Below the pieces are notes generated by a model. That model was not told the DNA's origin. It was given only the letters and a program-made list of their open reading frames with translations, and searched no databases. The translations under genes were made by a program, and so were the position numbers. Shown piece by piece: positions 1-8,099 of a DNA stretch of 11,216 bases (its first letter is position 1; each line of letters opens with the position of its first letter). This stretch comes from Actinomycetota bacterium (GTDB lineage Bacteria > Actinomycetota > Actinomycetes > Nanopelagicales > Nanopelagicaceae): the NCBI GenBank assembly GCA_009703165.1, contig WLGP01000013.1:1-11216 (forward strand), given 5' to 3'.

Positions 1-220
1 CGCGCGGAAGGGCTATCGCCATCGCAGTAAGTGAGATAGCAATCAAAATCGGCAGATAGGTCGAGATAACCCCGCGGTCGGGTGACTCTCTCCGCTCTGA
101 GAGGGCGATCACAGCCATCGCTGCGGCGATAAAGAGTGACCCCACTCGGATAAATGAGAAGACCCCGGCAAGGATTCCAATGGCTAGAAGCGCATAGGAA
201 ATTGTGCGATATCTGGTCAT
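1..220 (-). CDS. DUF3017-like small membrane protein, C-terminus cut by window edge
   Basis: Translating the minus strand from the ATG at 220-218 gives an open frame of 73 residues that runs off the window edge with no stop, so the gene is partial. It starts [19 protein letters not shown]. Two or three hydrophobic stretches are visible (about residues 8-24, 27-41 and 55-71), separated by a short charged loop containing [10 protein letters not shown], so it is an integral membrane protein. Its ATG overlaps the folD stop as ATGA, which implies translational coupling. In Streptomyces and mycobacteria the gene directly after folD encodes a DUF3017 protein of this size and layout, and that synteny drives the call. 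Family function is unknown. The frame is clear; the family name is moderately supported because the C-terminus is missing. Confidence 0.62.
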   Translation of the reverse strand, partial: MTRYRTISYALLAIGILAGVFSFIRVGSLFIAAAMAVIALSERRESPDRGVISTYLPILIAISLTAMAIALPR

Positions 221-1062
221 CGCTTCTCGCACGCCTCGACGACATTCTGTAACAACATAGCGCGCGTCATTGGGCCAACACCACCTGGCATCGGCGATAC
301 ATAACCGGCAACCTCGTAGGCACCCGGACAGATATCTCCATCGAGTCCATCCGCACTTCTTGAAATACCAACATCTAAGAGCACGGCGCCCTCTTTAATC
401 ATCGATGCCTTTAAGAAATGTGATTGCCCGATCGCTGCAACAACAATATCTGCCCGCTTTGTGTGGAACTCAAGATCTTTTGTGCCTGTATGTGTCAGCG
501 TCACAGTTGCATTCTCTTGGCGACGTGAAAGTAAGAGACCAAGTGGGCGACCTACGGTGAGACCGCGACCAATGACGACTACCTCTGCACCGTTGAGATT
601 GATCTTGTAATGGTTAAGTAATTCAACAATTCCGCGAGGTGTACAAGGAAGTGGGGCGTCGTAACCGGCAACCAATCTTCCAAGATTGAGCGGGTGAAGT
701 CCATCTGCATCCTTAGCAGGATCGATCGATTCGAGGATGACTTGGGTATCGATGCCGCCCGGAAGTGGAAGTTGCACGATATATCCAGTGCACTCCTTTG
801 AATTGTTGAGATCTTTGATTGCAGCAAGAACATCTGCTTGCGAGGCTGTTGCTGGAAGTTCAATGCGAATAGATGTGATTCCTACTTCGCGGCAATCACG
901 ATGTTTGCCATCAACATATGAATGTGAAGCAGCATCGTCGCCGACAAGAATTGTTCCAAGTCCTGGAACTATGCCAGATGCTTTAAGAGCGCTTGTGCGG
1001 GCGGTGAGATCTTTTTTGATGGAGGCGGCAAGTGCTTTACCATCAAGAATCTGCGCGCTCAT
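217..1062 (-). CDS. folD: Bifunctional methylenetetrahydrofolate dehydrogenase / methenyltetrahydrofolate cyclohydrolase FolD
   Basis: A cytosolic enzyme that oxidises 5,10-methylene-THF to methenyl-THF (NADP-dependent in most bacteria) and hydrolyses it to 10-formyl-THF. The 281-residue length is normal. Visible family signatures are the Y49-x3-K53 pair in the [10 protein letters not shown] segment (catalytic Lys), QLPLP at 97-101, [13 protein letters not shown] at 114-126, PCTPRG at 139-144, the Rossmann dinucleotide-binding segment GRGLTVGRP at 165-173, and PGGVGPMT at 259-266. The ATG at 1062 fits the family N-terminus and has a weak AGGA about 8 nt upstream. It lies 17 bp after purH, whose AICAR transformylase consumes 10-formyl-THF, so co-expression makes metabolic sense. 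Its TGA overlaps the next start (ATGA). No key residue is missing. Confidence 0.97.
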   Translation of the reverse strand: MSAQILDGKALAASIKKDLTARTSALKASGIVPGLGTILVGDDAASHSYVDGKHRDCREVGITSIRIELPATASQADVLAAIKDLNNSKECTGYIVQLPLPGGIDTQVILESIDPAKDADGLHPLNLGRLVAGYDAPLPCTPRGIVELLNHYKINLNGAEVVVIGRGLTVGRPLGLLLSRRQENATVTLTHTGTKDLEFHTKRADIVVAAIGQSHFLKASMIKEGAVLLDVGISRSADGLDGDICPGAYEVAGYVSPMPGGVGPMTRAMLLQNVVEACEKR

Positions 1063-1079
1063 GGGTAAATCCTAACCGC

Positions 1080-2606
1080 TTAAGCGTGCGAGAAGTGTCG
1101 CGTATCGGTAAAGAACATTGCGATACCAGCAGCGGCTGCAGCAGCAATCACTTCTTCGTCACGGACGCTGCCGCCTGGTTGCACAATGGCAATCACCCCG
1201 GCCCGGGCAAGAATCTCTACTCCATCGGCAAATGGGAAGAAGGCATCACTTGCCGCCACTGTTCCCGCAACGCGATCACCTGCACGATCAACAGCGAGCT
1301 TGGCGCTATCGACTCGATTGACTTGGCCCATTCCGATTCCAATTGCTGCGCCATGTCGTGCAACGATGATCGCATTGCTCTTGACTGCGCGAACGCTTCG
1401 CCAAGCAAATTCAAGATCTGCCATCACATCTGCGTGTACGACATCACCTGAGACTTGTCTCCATCCTGATGGCATGTCCCCTCGCGCATCGATGAGATCA
1501 CTAGTTTGTAGCAAGATGCCACCAGAGATTGGTCTGCGCTCAAGTGGTGCCTGCGATGGAGCGTTACATGTGAGTATTCGAATCGAAGGTTTGCGCGAAA
1601 GAATTTCGATTGCACCATCTTCATAACCAGGTGCGATAACCACCTCAGTAAAGATTTCTGAGAGGGCGGTAGCCATCGCGACCGAGACTGTGCGATTTGC
1701 CGCAACGACTCCCCCAAAAGCTGAGACTGGATCGCAACGATGTGCTGCTTGATATGCAGAAGCTATATCGTCACCGATCGCGATTCCGCATGGGTTTGCA
1801 TGTTTAATGATGGCAACGCACGGTTGGCTATGATCAAAGACTGATCTCCATGCAGCATCTGCATCAGCATAATTATTAAATGACATCTCTTTGCCGTGGT
1901 GCTGCTGCGCTCCGACTATCCCTTCAGAGTTATTGCGATAGATCGCAGCTGCCTGATGTTGATTCTCTCCATAACGCAGTGAGTGCTCTCGTGTGTAAAT
2001 TTCGCCAAACCAATCTGGGAGTTCTTGGCCAGCACCAAGCCATGTTGCAATTGCAAGATCGTATGCGGCAGTTGTTCTAAATGCTTCAAGGGCAAGTTGC
2101 TTTCGTACTTCTGGGCTGAAGCCGCCATCGGCAAGGGCTTGAGAAATCAGTGGGTACTGAGCTGGGCTACTAATTACTGCAACGCTTCCGTGGTTCTTTG
2201 CGCCACCGCGCATAAGAGCTGGTCCACCGATATCTATCTGTTCGATCGATTGCGCAAAAGTTGCACCAGCTGCGATCGTCTCTGCAAAGGGATAGAGATT
2301 GATAATCAGCAAATCAAAGGGAGCAATACCGGCCTCAGCCAGCGTCTTTACATGCTCAGGATTGCCCTGATCGGCAAGGATCCCTGAGTGAATATGAGGA
2401 TGCAGGCTCTTTACGCGTCCATCTAATATTTCAGGAAAACCCGTCACATCGCTGACATCTTTGACTGCTACTCCGGCATCGCGCAGGACTGTCGCGGTAG
2501 CGCCAGTTGAGACAATTTCAACGCCAGAAGAGTGGAGCTCTCGTGCTAGCTCAACTATTCCAGTCTTGTCATAGACGCTAATAAGCGCACGCATAATCTG
2601 CTTCAT
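1080..2606 (-). CDS. purH: Bifunctional AICAR transformylase / IMP cyclohydrolase PurH
   Basis: Catalyses the last two steps of de novo IMP synthesis: formylation of AICAR with 10-formyl-THF, then ring closure. From the ATG at 2606 it is 508 residues, a normal length. The N-terminal MGS-like cyclohydrolase domain begins [10 protein letters not shown] (7-16) and has [13 protein letters not shown] (63-75). The transformylase domain has LRYGENQHQ (210-218), IIKHANPCG (266-274) with the catalytic Lys268-His269 pair, DPVSAFGG (292-299), KSNAI (409-413), and the C-terminal QPGGSVRD (476-483) and RHFSHA (503-508). The reading frame stays open 189 nt further upstream, but that part overlaps the DUF6350 gene and looks nothing like PurH. 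The ATG at 2606 overlaps the preceding TGA as ATGA; ATG at 2594 is the alternative. No good Shine-Dalgarno is seen, so translational coupling is likely. The motif reads GENQHQ where GENPHQ is usual. Confidence 0.96.
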   Translation of the reverse strand: MKQIMRALISVYDKTGIVELARELHSSGVEIVSTGATATVLRDAGVAVKDVSDVTGFPEILDGRVKSLHPHIHSGILADQGNPEHVKTLAEAGIAPFDLLIINLYPFAETIAAGATFAQSIEQIDIGGPALMRGGAKNHGSVAVISSPAQYPLISQALADGGFSPEVRKQLALEAFRTTAAYDLAIATWLGAGQELPDWFGEIYTREHSLRYGENQHQAAAIYRNNSEGIVGAQQHHGKEMSFNNYADADAAWRSVFDHSQPCVAIIKHANPCGIAIGDDIASAYQAAHRCDPVSAFGGVVAANRTVSVAMATALSEIFTEVVIAPGYEDGAIEILSRKPSIRILTCNAPSQAPLERRPISGGILLQTSDLIDARGDMPSGWRQVSGDVVHADVMADLEFAWRSVRAVKSNAIIVARHGAAIGIGMGQVNRVDSAKLAVDRAGDRVAGTVAASDAFFPFADGVEILARAGVIAIVQPGGSVRDEEVIAAAAAAGIAMFFTDTRHFSHA

Positions 2607-3685
2607 CGGGAGAATACTTTCAGACGTGGAAGATATTTCATTGCGACTAGACCGATCAAGAGCTGGCCGCCGACTGCAAGTAAGAATTGCCAGATTGAGA
2701 CGCCGATTGCTCCCATCGCCTCGGTGATCAGCGCGCCGCCTGCCATATTGGCAACAAGTGTGAGCATGATCAATAGAAGGAAGAAACTCTGCCATGAAGT
2801 TCTCTCTTGCAAAGTTATCGTCCAGAAACCTAGAAGTGCGCCAAATCCCACAACGACAAGTGAGAATAGAAGTAAGAGCGCATTGGAATCGATCGGTAGC
2901 GCGGCAAGGAGAGGAAGGGCTGGAATCTGACCAATATCTTGAGTAATCGGTGAGAGGTGAGTTCCGGCACCCACTGCAAAACCTGCACCGCTTATATACG
3001 AGAGCGCTGCGATGGCGACATTGGGTAGATAGAGAATGTTAAGAATGAGTAAGAGAAGAGAGCCAAAGATTCCTGGCGCAAGAACTTCGGTGATGAGTTT
3101 TGCTTGACTGAAGTTGGCAAAGAAGGAGATCGTGAAGATAAGAAAGCCGAGTGCAGAGAGAAGAGCGAGAATTCGCATGGCAAGGATGACTGGAACTGCC
3201 AGAGCGATACTGCGATCTGCAAGGAAGGTTGTTGCAAAGGCGAGCACGAAGGAGGCGATTGCAGCCATCCACCAGAGCGGCTTTACACCAGGAGAAGAAG
3301 AGAAGATGGCAACAAGGGATGCGATGATTGCGTAGAAGAGTGCGTAGAAGAGGCGCGCACCTGTCAGATTTGAGTAATCACCTTCGAGCTTGAGGATCGC
3401 TCTCTTAAAGCCGCTGCGTAGAGCAAGGATGGGCAGGATTAATCCGCCAATTGGAAGATAGGAGAGATATCCAGCAACCCCTGATGGCGATAACGTGAGA
3501 TCAAAGTGCACGTGATGTGCGCCAAGCCAGATCCACATCGCAGCGCGAATTGGATCTGATGTTGTGCCTGTTGCGCTGCCGGCAGTTGCCCATGCGATCA
3601 AGGTGATAAATGCAAGAGGCAGAAGAATGCTTGCGGCGCTACGAAGAGATTGTGCGAACGTGACCCCTAGGACGCGTTGCAACAT
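2603..3685 (-). CDS. DUF6350 / PerM-like polytopic membrane protein
   Basis: A 360-residue hydrophobic protein with about eight to ten predicted membrane segments by eye (about 18-36, 70-89, 111-129, 136-153, 158-190, 203-222, 268-290, 299-316 and 329-349). The segment [16 protein letters not shown] (218-233), followed by [14 protein letters not shown] (233-246) and LPLLAALP (257-264), resembles the conserved core of the actinobacterial DUF6350 family as I recall it. Position agrees: M. tuberculosis PerM (Rv0955), a member of this family linked to cell division, lies between sucCD and purN-purH. The start is 6 bp after the sucD stop with no clear ribosome site, and the stop overlaps purH as ATGA, so it is probably co-translated with both. 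The exact role is unknown; a cell-envelope or division function is inference from PerM. Confidence 0.85.
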   Translation of the reverse strand: MLQRVLGVTFAQSLRSAASILLPLAFITLIAWATAGSATGTTSDPIRAAMWIWLGAHHVHFDLTLSPSGVAGYLSYLPIGGLILPILALRSGFKRAILKLEGDYSNLTGARLFYALFYAIIASLVAIFSSSPGVKPLWWMAAIASFVLAFATTFLADRSIALAVPVILAMRILALLSALGFLIFTISFFANFSQAKLITEVLAPGIFGSLLLLILNILYLPNVAIAALSYISGAGFAVGAGTHLSPITQDIGQIPALPLLAALPIDSNALLLLFSLVVVGFGALLGFWTITLQERTSWQSFFLLLIMLTLVANMAGGALITEAMGAIGVSIWQFLLAVGGQLLIGLVAMKYLPRLKVFSR

Positions 3686-3691
3686 GAGAGA

Positions 3692-4573
3692 TTAGCGACC
3701 GAGTATGGCGCGCATAAAGCGCGCAGTTTCACTTGGTGTTTGGCCAACCTTCACTCCAGCTGCTTCAAGAGCATCTTTCTTTGCAATCGCAGTTCCTGAA
3801 GAGCCAGAGACGATTGCACCAGCATGTCCCATGGTCTTTCCTTCTGGAGCTGTAAAGCCTGCAACATAACCAACAACTGGCTTCGTTACATACTCTGCGA
3901 TAAATGCTGCTGCACGCTCTTCGGCATCTCCACCGATTTCACCAATCATGACGATCGCTGTCGTCTCTGGATCATCTTGGAAGGCACGAAGGCAATCGAT
4001 ATGTGTTGTACCGATAACTGGATCTCCACCGATACCAACTGCTGTACTAAATCCAATATCACGAAGCTCGTACATCATCTGATAGGTAAGAGTTCCTGAC
4101 TTTGAAACAAGTCCGATAGGACCTGCTCCTGTGATATTTGCCGGAATGATTCCTACATTTGATTTACCTGGGCTGATCAAACCTGGGCAGTTTGGCCCGA
4201 TGATCTGAGTTGTGCCCTTCTCTTGGGCGTATGTGTAGAAGAATGCTGAATCGTGTACAGGAATTCCTTCTGTAATCACGACAACTAGCGGCATCTTGGC
4301 ATCTACTGCATCGATTACTGCAGCCTTTGCAAATTTAGGTGGCACGAAGACGACAGATGTATTGGCACCTGTTGCTGCCATCGCCTCTGCAACTGTATTA
4401 AAGACAGGAAGTGAGTGGCCATCGATATCGACGCTCTGTCCACCCTTGCCAGGTGTAACTCCACCGACAACAGCTGTTCCTGATGCGAGCATGCGACGGG
4501 TGTGCTTGGTTCCTTCAGAACCGGTCATTCCCTGAACAATTACCTTACTTGCTTCGTTGATGAAGATTGCCAT
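3692..4573 (-). CDS. sucD: Succinyl-CoA synthetase (ADP/GDP-forming) subunit alpha
   Basis: The alpha subunit binds CoA and carries the phosphohistidine for the TCA step succinyl-CoA + NDP + Pi to succinate + CoA + NTP. Its 293 residues are a normal length. Visible are the N-terminal CoA-binding Rossmann segment [13 protein letters not shown] (13-25), VTEGIP-type ITEGIP (100-105), GPNCPG (126-131), SKSGTLTYQ (158-166), GEIGGDAEE (211-219), and [15 protein letters not shown] (248-262), in which His250 is the phosphorylated residue. The ATG follows the sucC TAA directly with no intervening base (TAAATG), so the two subunits are almost certainly made at matched levels by translational coupling. 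Nucleotide preference cannot be read from this subunit. Confidence 0.97.
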   Translation of the reverse strand: MAIFINEASKVIVQGMTGSEGTKHTRRMLASGTAVVGGVTPGKGGQSVDIDGHSLPVFNTVAEAMAATGANTSVVFVPPKFAKAAVIDAVDAKMPLVVVITEGIPVHDSAFFYTYAQEKGTTQIIGPNCPGLISPGKSNVGIIPANITGAGPIGLVSKSGTLTYQMMYELRDIGFSTAVGIGGDPVIGTTHIDCLRAFQDDPETTAIVMIGEIGGDAEERAAAFIAEYVTKPVVGYVAGFTAPEGKTMGHAGAIVSGSSGTAIAKKDALEAAGVKVGQTPSETARFMRAILGR

Positions 4574-5737
4574 TTACTTCGCCGCCAATTCTGCAGCGCG
4601 TGATGCTGCTCCATCCATTGTGTCTAGCTGCTCTACCAGTGGGTGGTTTGCAGCATTTAAAATTGCGCGTCCTTCTTCAACGTTATTGCCATCAAGGCGA
4701 ACAACGATCGGCTTAGTTGCGGTAGCTCCCAGAGTTTCAAGAGCGGCAACGATTCCATTTGCAACAGCGTCACATGCGGTGATTCCACCAAAGACATTTA
4801 CAAAGACGCTCTTTACATCATTATCGCCGAGAATAATTGAAAGGCCATCTGCCATTACCTGAGCAGATGCTCCGCCACCGATATCGAGGAAGTTGGCAGG
4901 GCGCATGCCGCCGAACTTTTCGCCAGCATATGCAACGACATCGAGGGTACTCATTACAAGGCCCGCACCGTTTCCGATAATTCCAACCTGACCTTCAAGC
5001 TTGACGTAGTTCAAGCCCTTCTCTTTTGCGAGCGCTTCAAGAGGATTAGTTGCACTGTGATCAACAAGTGCTTCATGGCCTGGTTGACGAAATTCTGCAT
5101 TCTCATCAAGTGTGACCTTGCCATCGAGTGCGACAACTTTTCCATCGCTGGTCTTTACAAGTGGATTGACCTCAACCAAGGTCGCATCCTCTGATGAGAA
5201 TGTCTCCCACAACTTGACCAAGACATCTGCAACCTGATCTGCAACATCTGCAGGAAATGCGGCCTGAGCAACGATCTCTTTCGCCTTTGCAAGTGAGATG
5301 CCATCTACTGCTGAAACTGGAACCTTTGCTAGCTTTTCTGGCGCAGTCTTTGCAACCTCTTCGATATCCATTCCACCTGCAACGGAAGCCATCACAAGGA
5401 ATGTTCGGTTTGAGCGATCGAGCAAGATTGCTAAGTAATACTCTGAATCAATTGGTGCTGCTTGGGCGATCATCACTTGGTGAACTGTGTGGCCCTTGAT
5501 ATCCATTCCAAGAATTGCCGCAGCCTTATCGCGCGCTTCATCGGCATTTTCTGCAACCTTGACTCCGCCTGCCTTACCGCGTCCGCCCACTTTTACCTGA
5601 GCCTTAACAACAACGCGGCCGCCCATCTTCGATGCTGCAGCAAGCGCTTCCTCTGCAGTTGTTGCAACAGCGCCAGCAAGAACTGGAACTCCATGTTTTT
5701 CGAAGAGATCGCGAGCCTGATATTCAAAGAGATCCAC
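4574..5737 (-). CDS. sucC: ADP-forming succinyl-CoA synthetase subunit beta (ATP-grasp)
   Basis: The beta subunit holds the nucleotide site of succinyl-CoA synthetase and pairs with SucD. Its 387 residues match the bacterial family. The N-terminus [18 protein letters not shown] is typical. The ATP-grasp domain shows [16 protein letters not shown] (45-60), and EVNPLV (189-194) and [12 protein letters not shown] (203-214) supply metal- and nucleotide-binding residues. The C-terminal ligase domain shows [12 protein letters not shown] (255-266), NFLDIGGGA (282-290) and FVNVFGGI (312-319). The start codon is GTG (5737-5735), chosen because it gives the conserved MDLFEYQA N-terminus and is preceded by a strong AAAGGAG at 7 nt spacing. 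This is the best ribosome site in the window and fits a highly expressed TCA gene. A 78 bp leader separates it from pcrA, so it may have its own promoter. Confidence 0.97.
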   Translation of the reverse strand: MDLFEYQARDLFEKHGVPVLAGAVATTAEEALAAASKMGGRVVVKAQVKVGGRGKAGGVKVAENADEARDKAAAILGMDIKGHTVHQVMIAQAAPIDSEYYLAILLDRSNRTFLVMASVAGGMDIEEVAKTAPEKLAKVPVSAVDGISLAKAKEIVAQAAFPADVADQVADVLVKLWETFSSEDATLVEVNPLVKTSDGKVVALDGKVTLDENAEFRQPGHEALVDHSATNPLEALAKEKGLNYVKLEGQVGIIGNGAGLVMSTLDVVAYAGEKFGGMRPANFLDIGGGASAQVMADGLSIILGDNDVKSVFVNVFGGITACDAVANGIVAALETLGATATKPIVVRLDGNNVEEGRAILNAANHPLVEQLDTMDGAASRAAELAAK

Positions 5738-5744
5738 TAGATCG

Positions 5745-5751
5745 CTCCTTT
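5745..5751 (-). promoter_or_regulatory. Strong Shine-Dalgarno of sucC
   Basis: On the minus strand the bases read AAAGGAG, ending 7 nt before the GTG start of sucC. This site decides the GTG start, because no ATG nearby gives the SucC N-terminus. Most other genes here lack a good Shine-Dalgarno and appear coupled to the previous stop codon or leaderless. Confidence 0.85.
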
Positions 5752-5769
5752 ATTCTCGTGTAGGAAGGG

Positions 5770-5783
5770 GCGCAGTTCTGCGC
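5770..5783. repeat. GC-rich inverted repeat in the sucC leader
   Basis: The 14-base sequence GCGCAGTTCTGCGC is a near-perfect inverted repeat: 6 bp arms around TT, or 5 bp arms with a GTTC loop in RNA. It lies in the 78 bp gap between pcrA and sucC, 33 bp before the sucC start. It could be the pcrA transcription terminator, a leader hairpin or an operator. The downstream minus-strand bases are CCCCTTCCT rather than a T run, so a classical intrinsic terminator is not well supported. Confidence 0.4.
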
Positions 5784-5800
5784 GTGCTTTCAATGGCCCC

Positions 5801-5806
5801 ATCTTA
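5801..5806 (-). promoter_or_regulatory. Possible -10 element for sucC
   Basis: The minus strand reads TAAGAT here, which fits the actinobacterial TANNNT -10 pattern. It would start transcription near 5794 and give a leader of about 57 nt holding the inverted repeat at 5770-5783 and the ribosome site. No convincing -35 box is seen at the expected distance, which falls inside the pcrA 3' end. Tentative. Confidence 0.28.
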
Positions 5807-5815
5807 GAGGTCTGA

Positions 5816-8071
5816 CTAGAGCTTCTCGACCGGCGCGTAGCGTAAGAGAAGGCGCTTCTGGCCATAATCTCCGAAGTCGATCGTCGCCTCCGACTTATCG
5901 CCCTCGCCGGCGATCGATACAACGGTGCCGAGGCCGAATGTGTCATGTGACACACGCTCTCCAACTGCCAGAACCATTGCGCTGCTCTTCTTTCCGGTGG
6001 CCCGAGGAGGAGGCGCAGATGCCACGCGTGATGTGCGAATTGAAGAGCCGGAAGAAAAAGTTGAACGACCTTCGTTGCGCCACTCGATGAGATCTTCTGG
6101 AATCTCACTTAAGAAACGTGACGGCGGGTTGTAATTGGGCGCACCCCACGAAGATCGATATTCAGCGCGCGAAATATAGAGCCGCTCTTCTGCGCGAGTA
6201 AGTCCAACGTAGGCCAAGCGGCGCTCTTCTTCAATCTCATCTTTCTCATCGAATGTACGTGAGTGCGGAAAGATTCCATCTTCCATTCCTGTAAGAAAGA
6301 CAGTTGGAAACTCCAAACCTTTTGCGGTGTGCAGCGTCATTAAGGTGACAACTCCCCCATGATCCTGCCCATCTGGAATTTCATCGGCATCTGCAACGAG
6401 AGCAACTTTTTCTAGAAAGCCAGCGAGTGAAATCTCTTCATCTTCTGCAAGGGCATCAAAGGGGCGCTCTTCATACTCCATTGCAACAGCAACGAGTTCT
6501 TTAAGGTTTTCAACACGAACTTCATCTTGTGGATCGGTACTTGCCTCAAGTTCTGTAAGTAAGCCCGATTGCTCAAGGATCGCCTCGGTAATGACAGATG
6601 GTCTGGTCTTTGCTTCAACCAGGACTGCAAGAGCGTTCATCATCGAAACAAATTGCAGAATGGAGCCCGCTGCCCGCGATGGAACTTCGTGGGCTTCGGC
6701 GCAGCGGTTCAGGCCTTGCCAGAAGGTAATTCCCTGCAAAGCTGCAAAGCGATCGACCTCTTCCAGTGCACGATCACCGATTCCGCGCTTAGGAACGTTG
6801 ATGATGCGGCGTAGTGAAATCTCATCTTCGAGGTTTGCAAGAACGCGCAGATAGGCAAGGAGATCTTTCACTTCTTTACGTTCGTAGAATCGCAAGCCAC
6901 CGACAACTTTGTAAGGAAGGGCTGCCCGCATAAAGACTTCTTCAAAGACGCGAGATTGCGCATTGGTGCGATAGAAGATTGCAGTATCTCCAGGCTCAGA
7001 TGTGCCGTTGCGCTGGAGCGATCTGATCTCATCTTTCACAAACTCTGCTTCATCATGCTCTGACTCTGCGACATAACCAATCAGAGGAGCGCCCGCACCA
7101 GAATCGGTCCAGAGGTTCTTCTCTTTACGTGATGCGTTCTGGGTAATAACAGCGTTGGCTGCATTGAGAATATTCTGGGTCGAACGGTAATTCTGCTCGA
7201 GAAGAACAGTTGTCGCATTTGGATAATCGAGTTCAAATTGCAAGATATTGCGAATCGTTGCGCCGCGAAATCCATAGATTGATTGGTCGGCATCTCCCAC
7301 CACGCAGAGTTCGGCGGGAGGCATCCCATCTTCAAGGGTGCCGGTGAGTTCGCGGACCAAGATGTACTGCGCATGGTTTGTATCTTGATACTCATCGACC
7401 AAGATATGTTTAAAGCGAGAACGCATCCGGGCCTTAGCCTCGGGAAAGCGTTGAATGACTTTGACGGTGTTGAGAATCAAATCATCAAAGTCCATCGCAT
7501 TAGCCGACTGCAGACGCTTTTGGTAGACCGAGTAGACATCTGCAACCACTTGTTCAAATTGGTTCGTTGTTGCATTGAGGTAATCCTGAGGCCCAAGCAA
7601 CTCATTCTTTGCATTAGAGATCATCGATTGGAATTGGCGCGGTGGATATCGCTTGGGATCAAGGTTGAGCTCTTTAGCAACGATCGTAATCAAACGCAGC
7701 GAATCGGCCGAGTCATAGATGCTAAAGGAATTGGAGAAACCTAAGCGATGGGCCTCAAGGCGCAGCAGACGCACACATGCTGAGTGAAATGTCGAGACCC
7801 ACATCGATTGCGCAACTGGGCCAACTAATTCAGCAACGCGCTCTTTCATCTCGCCGGCTGCCTTATTTGTAAATGTGATTGCCAGAATTTCGTATGGGCG
7901 CACACCACGGGCTGCCATCAAGTAAGCGATGCGACGAGTAAGAACGCGAGTCTTTCCAGAACCGGCTCCTGCAACAACAAGTAGCGGTCCACCTGTATGA
8001 ATGACGGCAGCCTGCTGGGCGGGATTGAGCCCTGCAATCAAGGCATCTGCAGGCGTTGCCATTTCGTTCAT
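5816..8071 (-). CDS. pcrA: ATP-dependent 3'-5' DNA helicase, PcrA/UvrD type (SF1A)
   Basis: A DNA helicase for nucleotide excision repair, replication restart and removal of recombination or transcription complexes. Numbered from the ATG at 8071 (751 residues, normal for PcrA), motifs are: I GAGSGKT (35-41), Ia TFTNKAA (66-72), II VDEYQDTN (225-232), III GDADQSIYGFRGA (259-271), IV LEQNYRS (291-297), V TLHTAKGLEF (579-588) and VI YVGLTRAEERL (621-631). The last 50 or so residues (VGERVSHDTFGLGTVV onward) form the PcrA C-terminal Tudor-like domain that contacts RNA polymerase in Gram-positive PcrA. The frame is open to 8185, but that part overlaps the divergent gene. ATG at 8101 or 8062 are alternatives. 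A TAGACT -10-like element 7 nt before 8071 suggests a leaderless mRNA and supports this start. Confidence 0.95.
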   Translation of the reverse strand: MNEMATPADALIAGLNPAQQAAVIHTGGPLLVVAGAGSGKTRVLTRRIAYLMAARGVRPYEILAITFTNKAAGEMKERVAELVGPVAQSMWVSTFHSACVRLLRLEAHRLGFSNSFSIYDSADSLRLITIVAKELNLDPKRYPPRQFQSMISNAKNELLGPQDYLNATTNQFEQVVADVYSVYQKRLQSANAMDFDDLILNTVKVIQRFPEAKARMRSRFKHILVDEYQDTNHAQYILVRELTGTLEDGMPPAELCVVGDADQSIYGFRGATIRNILQFELDYPNATTVLLEQNYRSTQNILNAANAVITQNASRKEKNLWTDSGAGAPLIGYVAESEHDEAEFVKDEIRSLQRNGTSEPGDTAIFYRTNAQSRVFEEVFMRAALPYKVVGGLRFYERKEVKDLLAYLRVLANLEDEISLRRIINVPKRGIGDRALEEVDRFAALQGITFWQGLNRCAEAHEVPSRAAGSILQFVSMMNALAVLVEAKTRPSVITEAILEQSGLLTELEASTDPQDEVRVENLKELVAVAMEYEERPFDALAEDEEISLAGFLEKVALVADADEIPDGQDHGGVVTLMTLHTAKGLEFPTVFLTGMEDGIFPHSRTFDEKDEIEEERRLAYVGLTRAEERLYISRAEYRSSWGAPNYNPPSRFLSEIPEDLIEWRNEGRSTFSSGSSIRTSRVASAPPPRATGKKSSAMVLAVGERVSHDTFGLGTVVSIAGEGDKSEATIDFGDYGQKRLLLRYAPVEKL

Positions 8072-8078
8072 GCGCGGG

Positions 8079-8084
8079 AGTCTA
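8079..8084 (-). promoter_or_regulatory. Putative -10 element of a leaderless pcrA transcript
   Basis: The minus strand reads TAGACT, fitting TANNNT, with 7 nt between it and the ATG at 8071. At normal -10 to start-site spacing, transcription would begin at or next to the A of the ATG, giving a leaderless mRNA, a common arrangement in actinobacteria. It agrees with the lack of any Shine-Dalgarno. No clear -35 box was found. Confidence 0.42.
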
Positions 8085-8085
8085 T

Positions 8086-8091
8086 TAGGAT
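8086..8091 (+). promoter_or_regulatory. Putative -10 element of a leaderless PIG-L gene transcript
   Basis: The plus strand reads TAGGAT, a very good actinobacterial -10 hexamer, ending 8 nt before the ATG at 8100. Transcription would begin at or within a base or two of the start codon, and no Shine-Dalgarno is present. It lies next to, and on the opposite strand from, the pcrA -10 candidate, so the two promoters would compete for polymerase. The -35 region is weak (TTCGTT at 8063-8068 has 17 bp spacing). Confidence 0.48.
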
Positions 8092-8099
8092 CGGCCAAC

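Noticed and set aside
1032..1626. Plus-strand open frames of 139 and 146 codons over purH
   Set aside because: They are antisense shadows of the PurH C-terminal domain; composition reflects the reverse complement of conserved codons.
2607..2795. N-terminal extension of the purH reading frame by 63 codons
   Set aside because: It lies antiphase over the end of the DUF6350 gene, lacks PurH similarity, and the conserved domain starts right after the ATG at 2606.
5737..6108. 123-codon minus-strand open frame overlapping the pcrA 3' end and sucC start
   Set aside because: It is in a different frame from pcrA over its conserved C-terminal domain, with Ser/Arg-rich content typical of a shifted frame.
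7283..7744. 153-codon plus-strand open frame inside pcrA
   Set aside because: It is fully inside the helicase domain of pcrA on the opposite strand and has no recognisable domain or ribosome site.
8001..8099. N-terminal extension of the PIG-L gene by 33 codons
   Set aside because: It overlaps the pcrA start region on the other strand. The family motif AHPDD lies at the normal distance from the ATG at 8100, which has a well placed -10 element.
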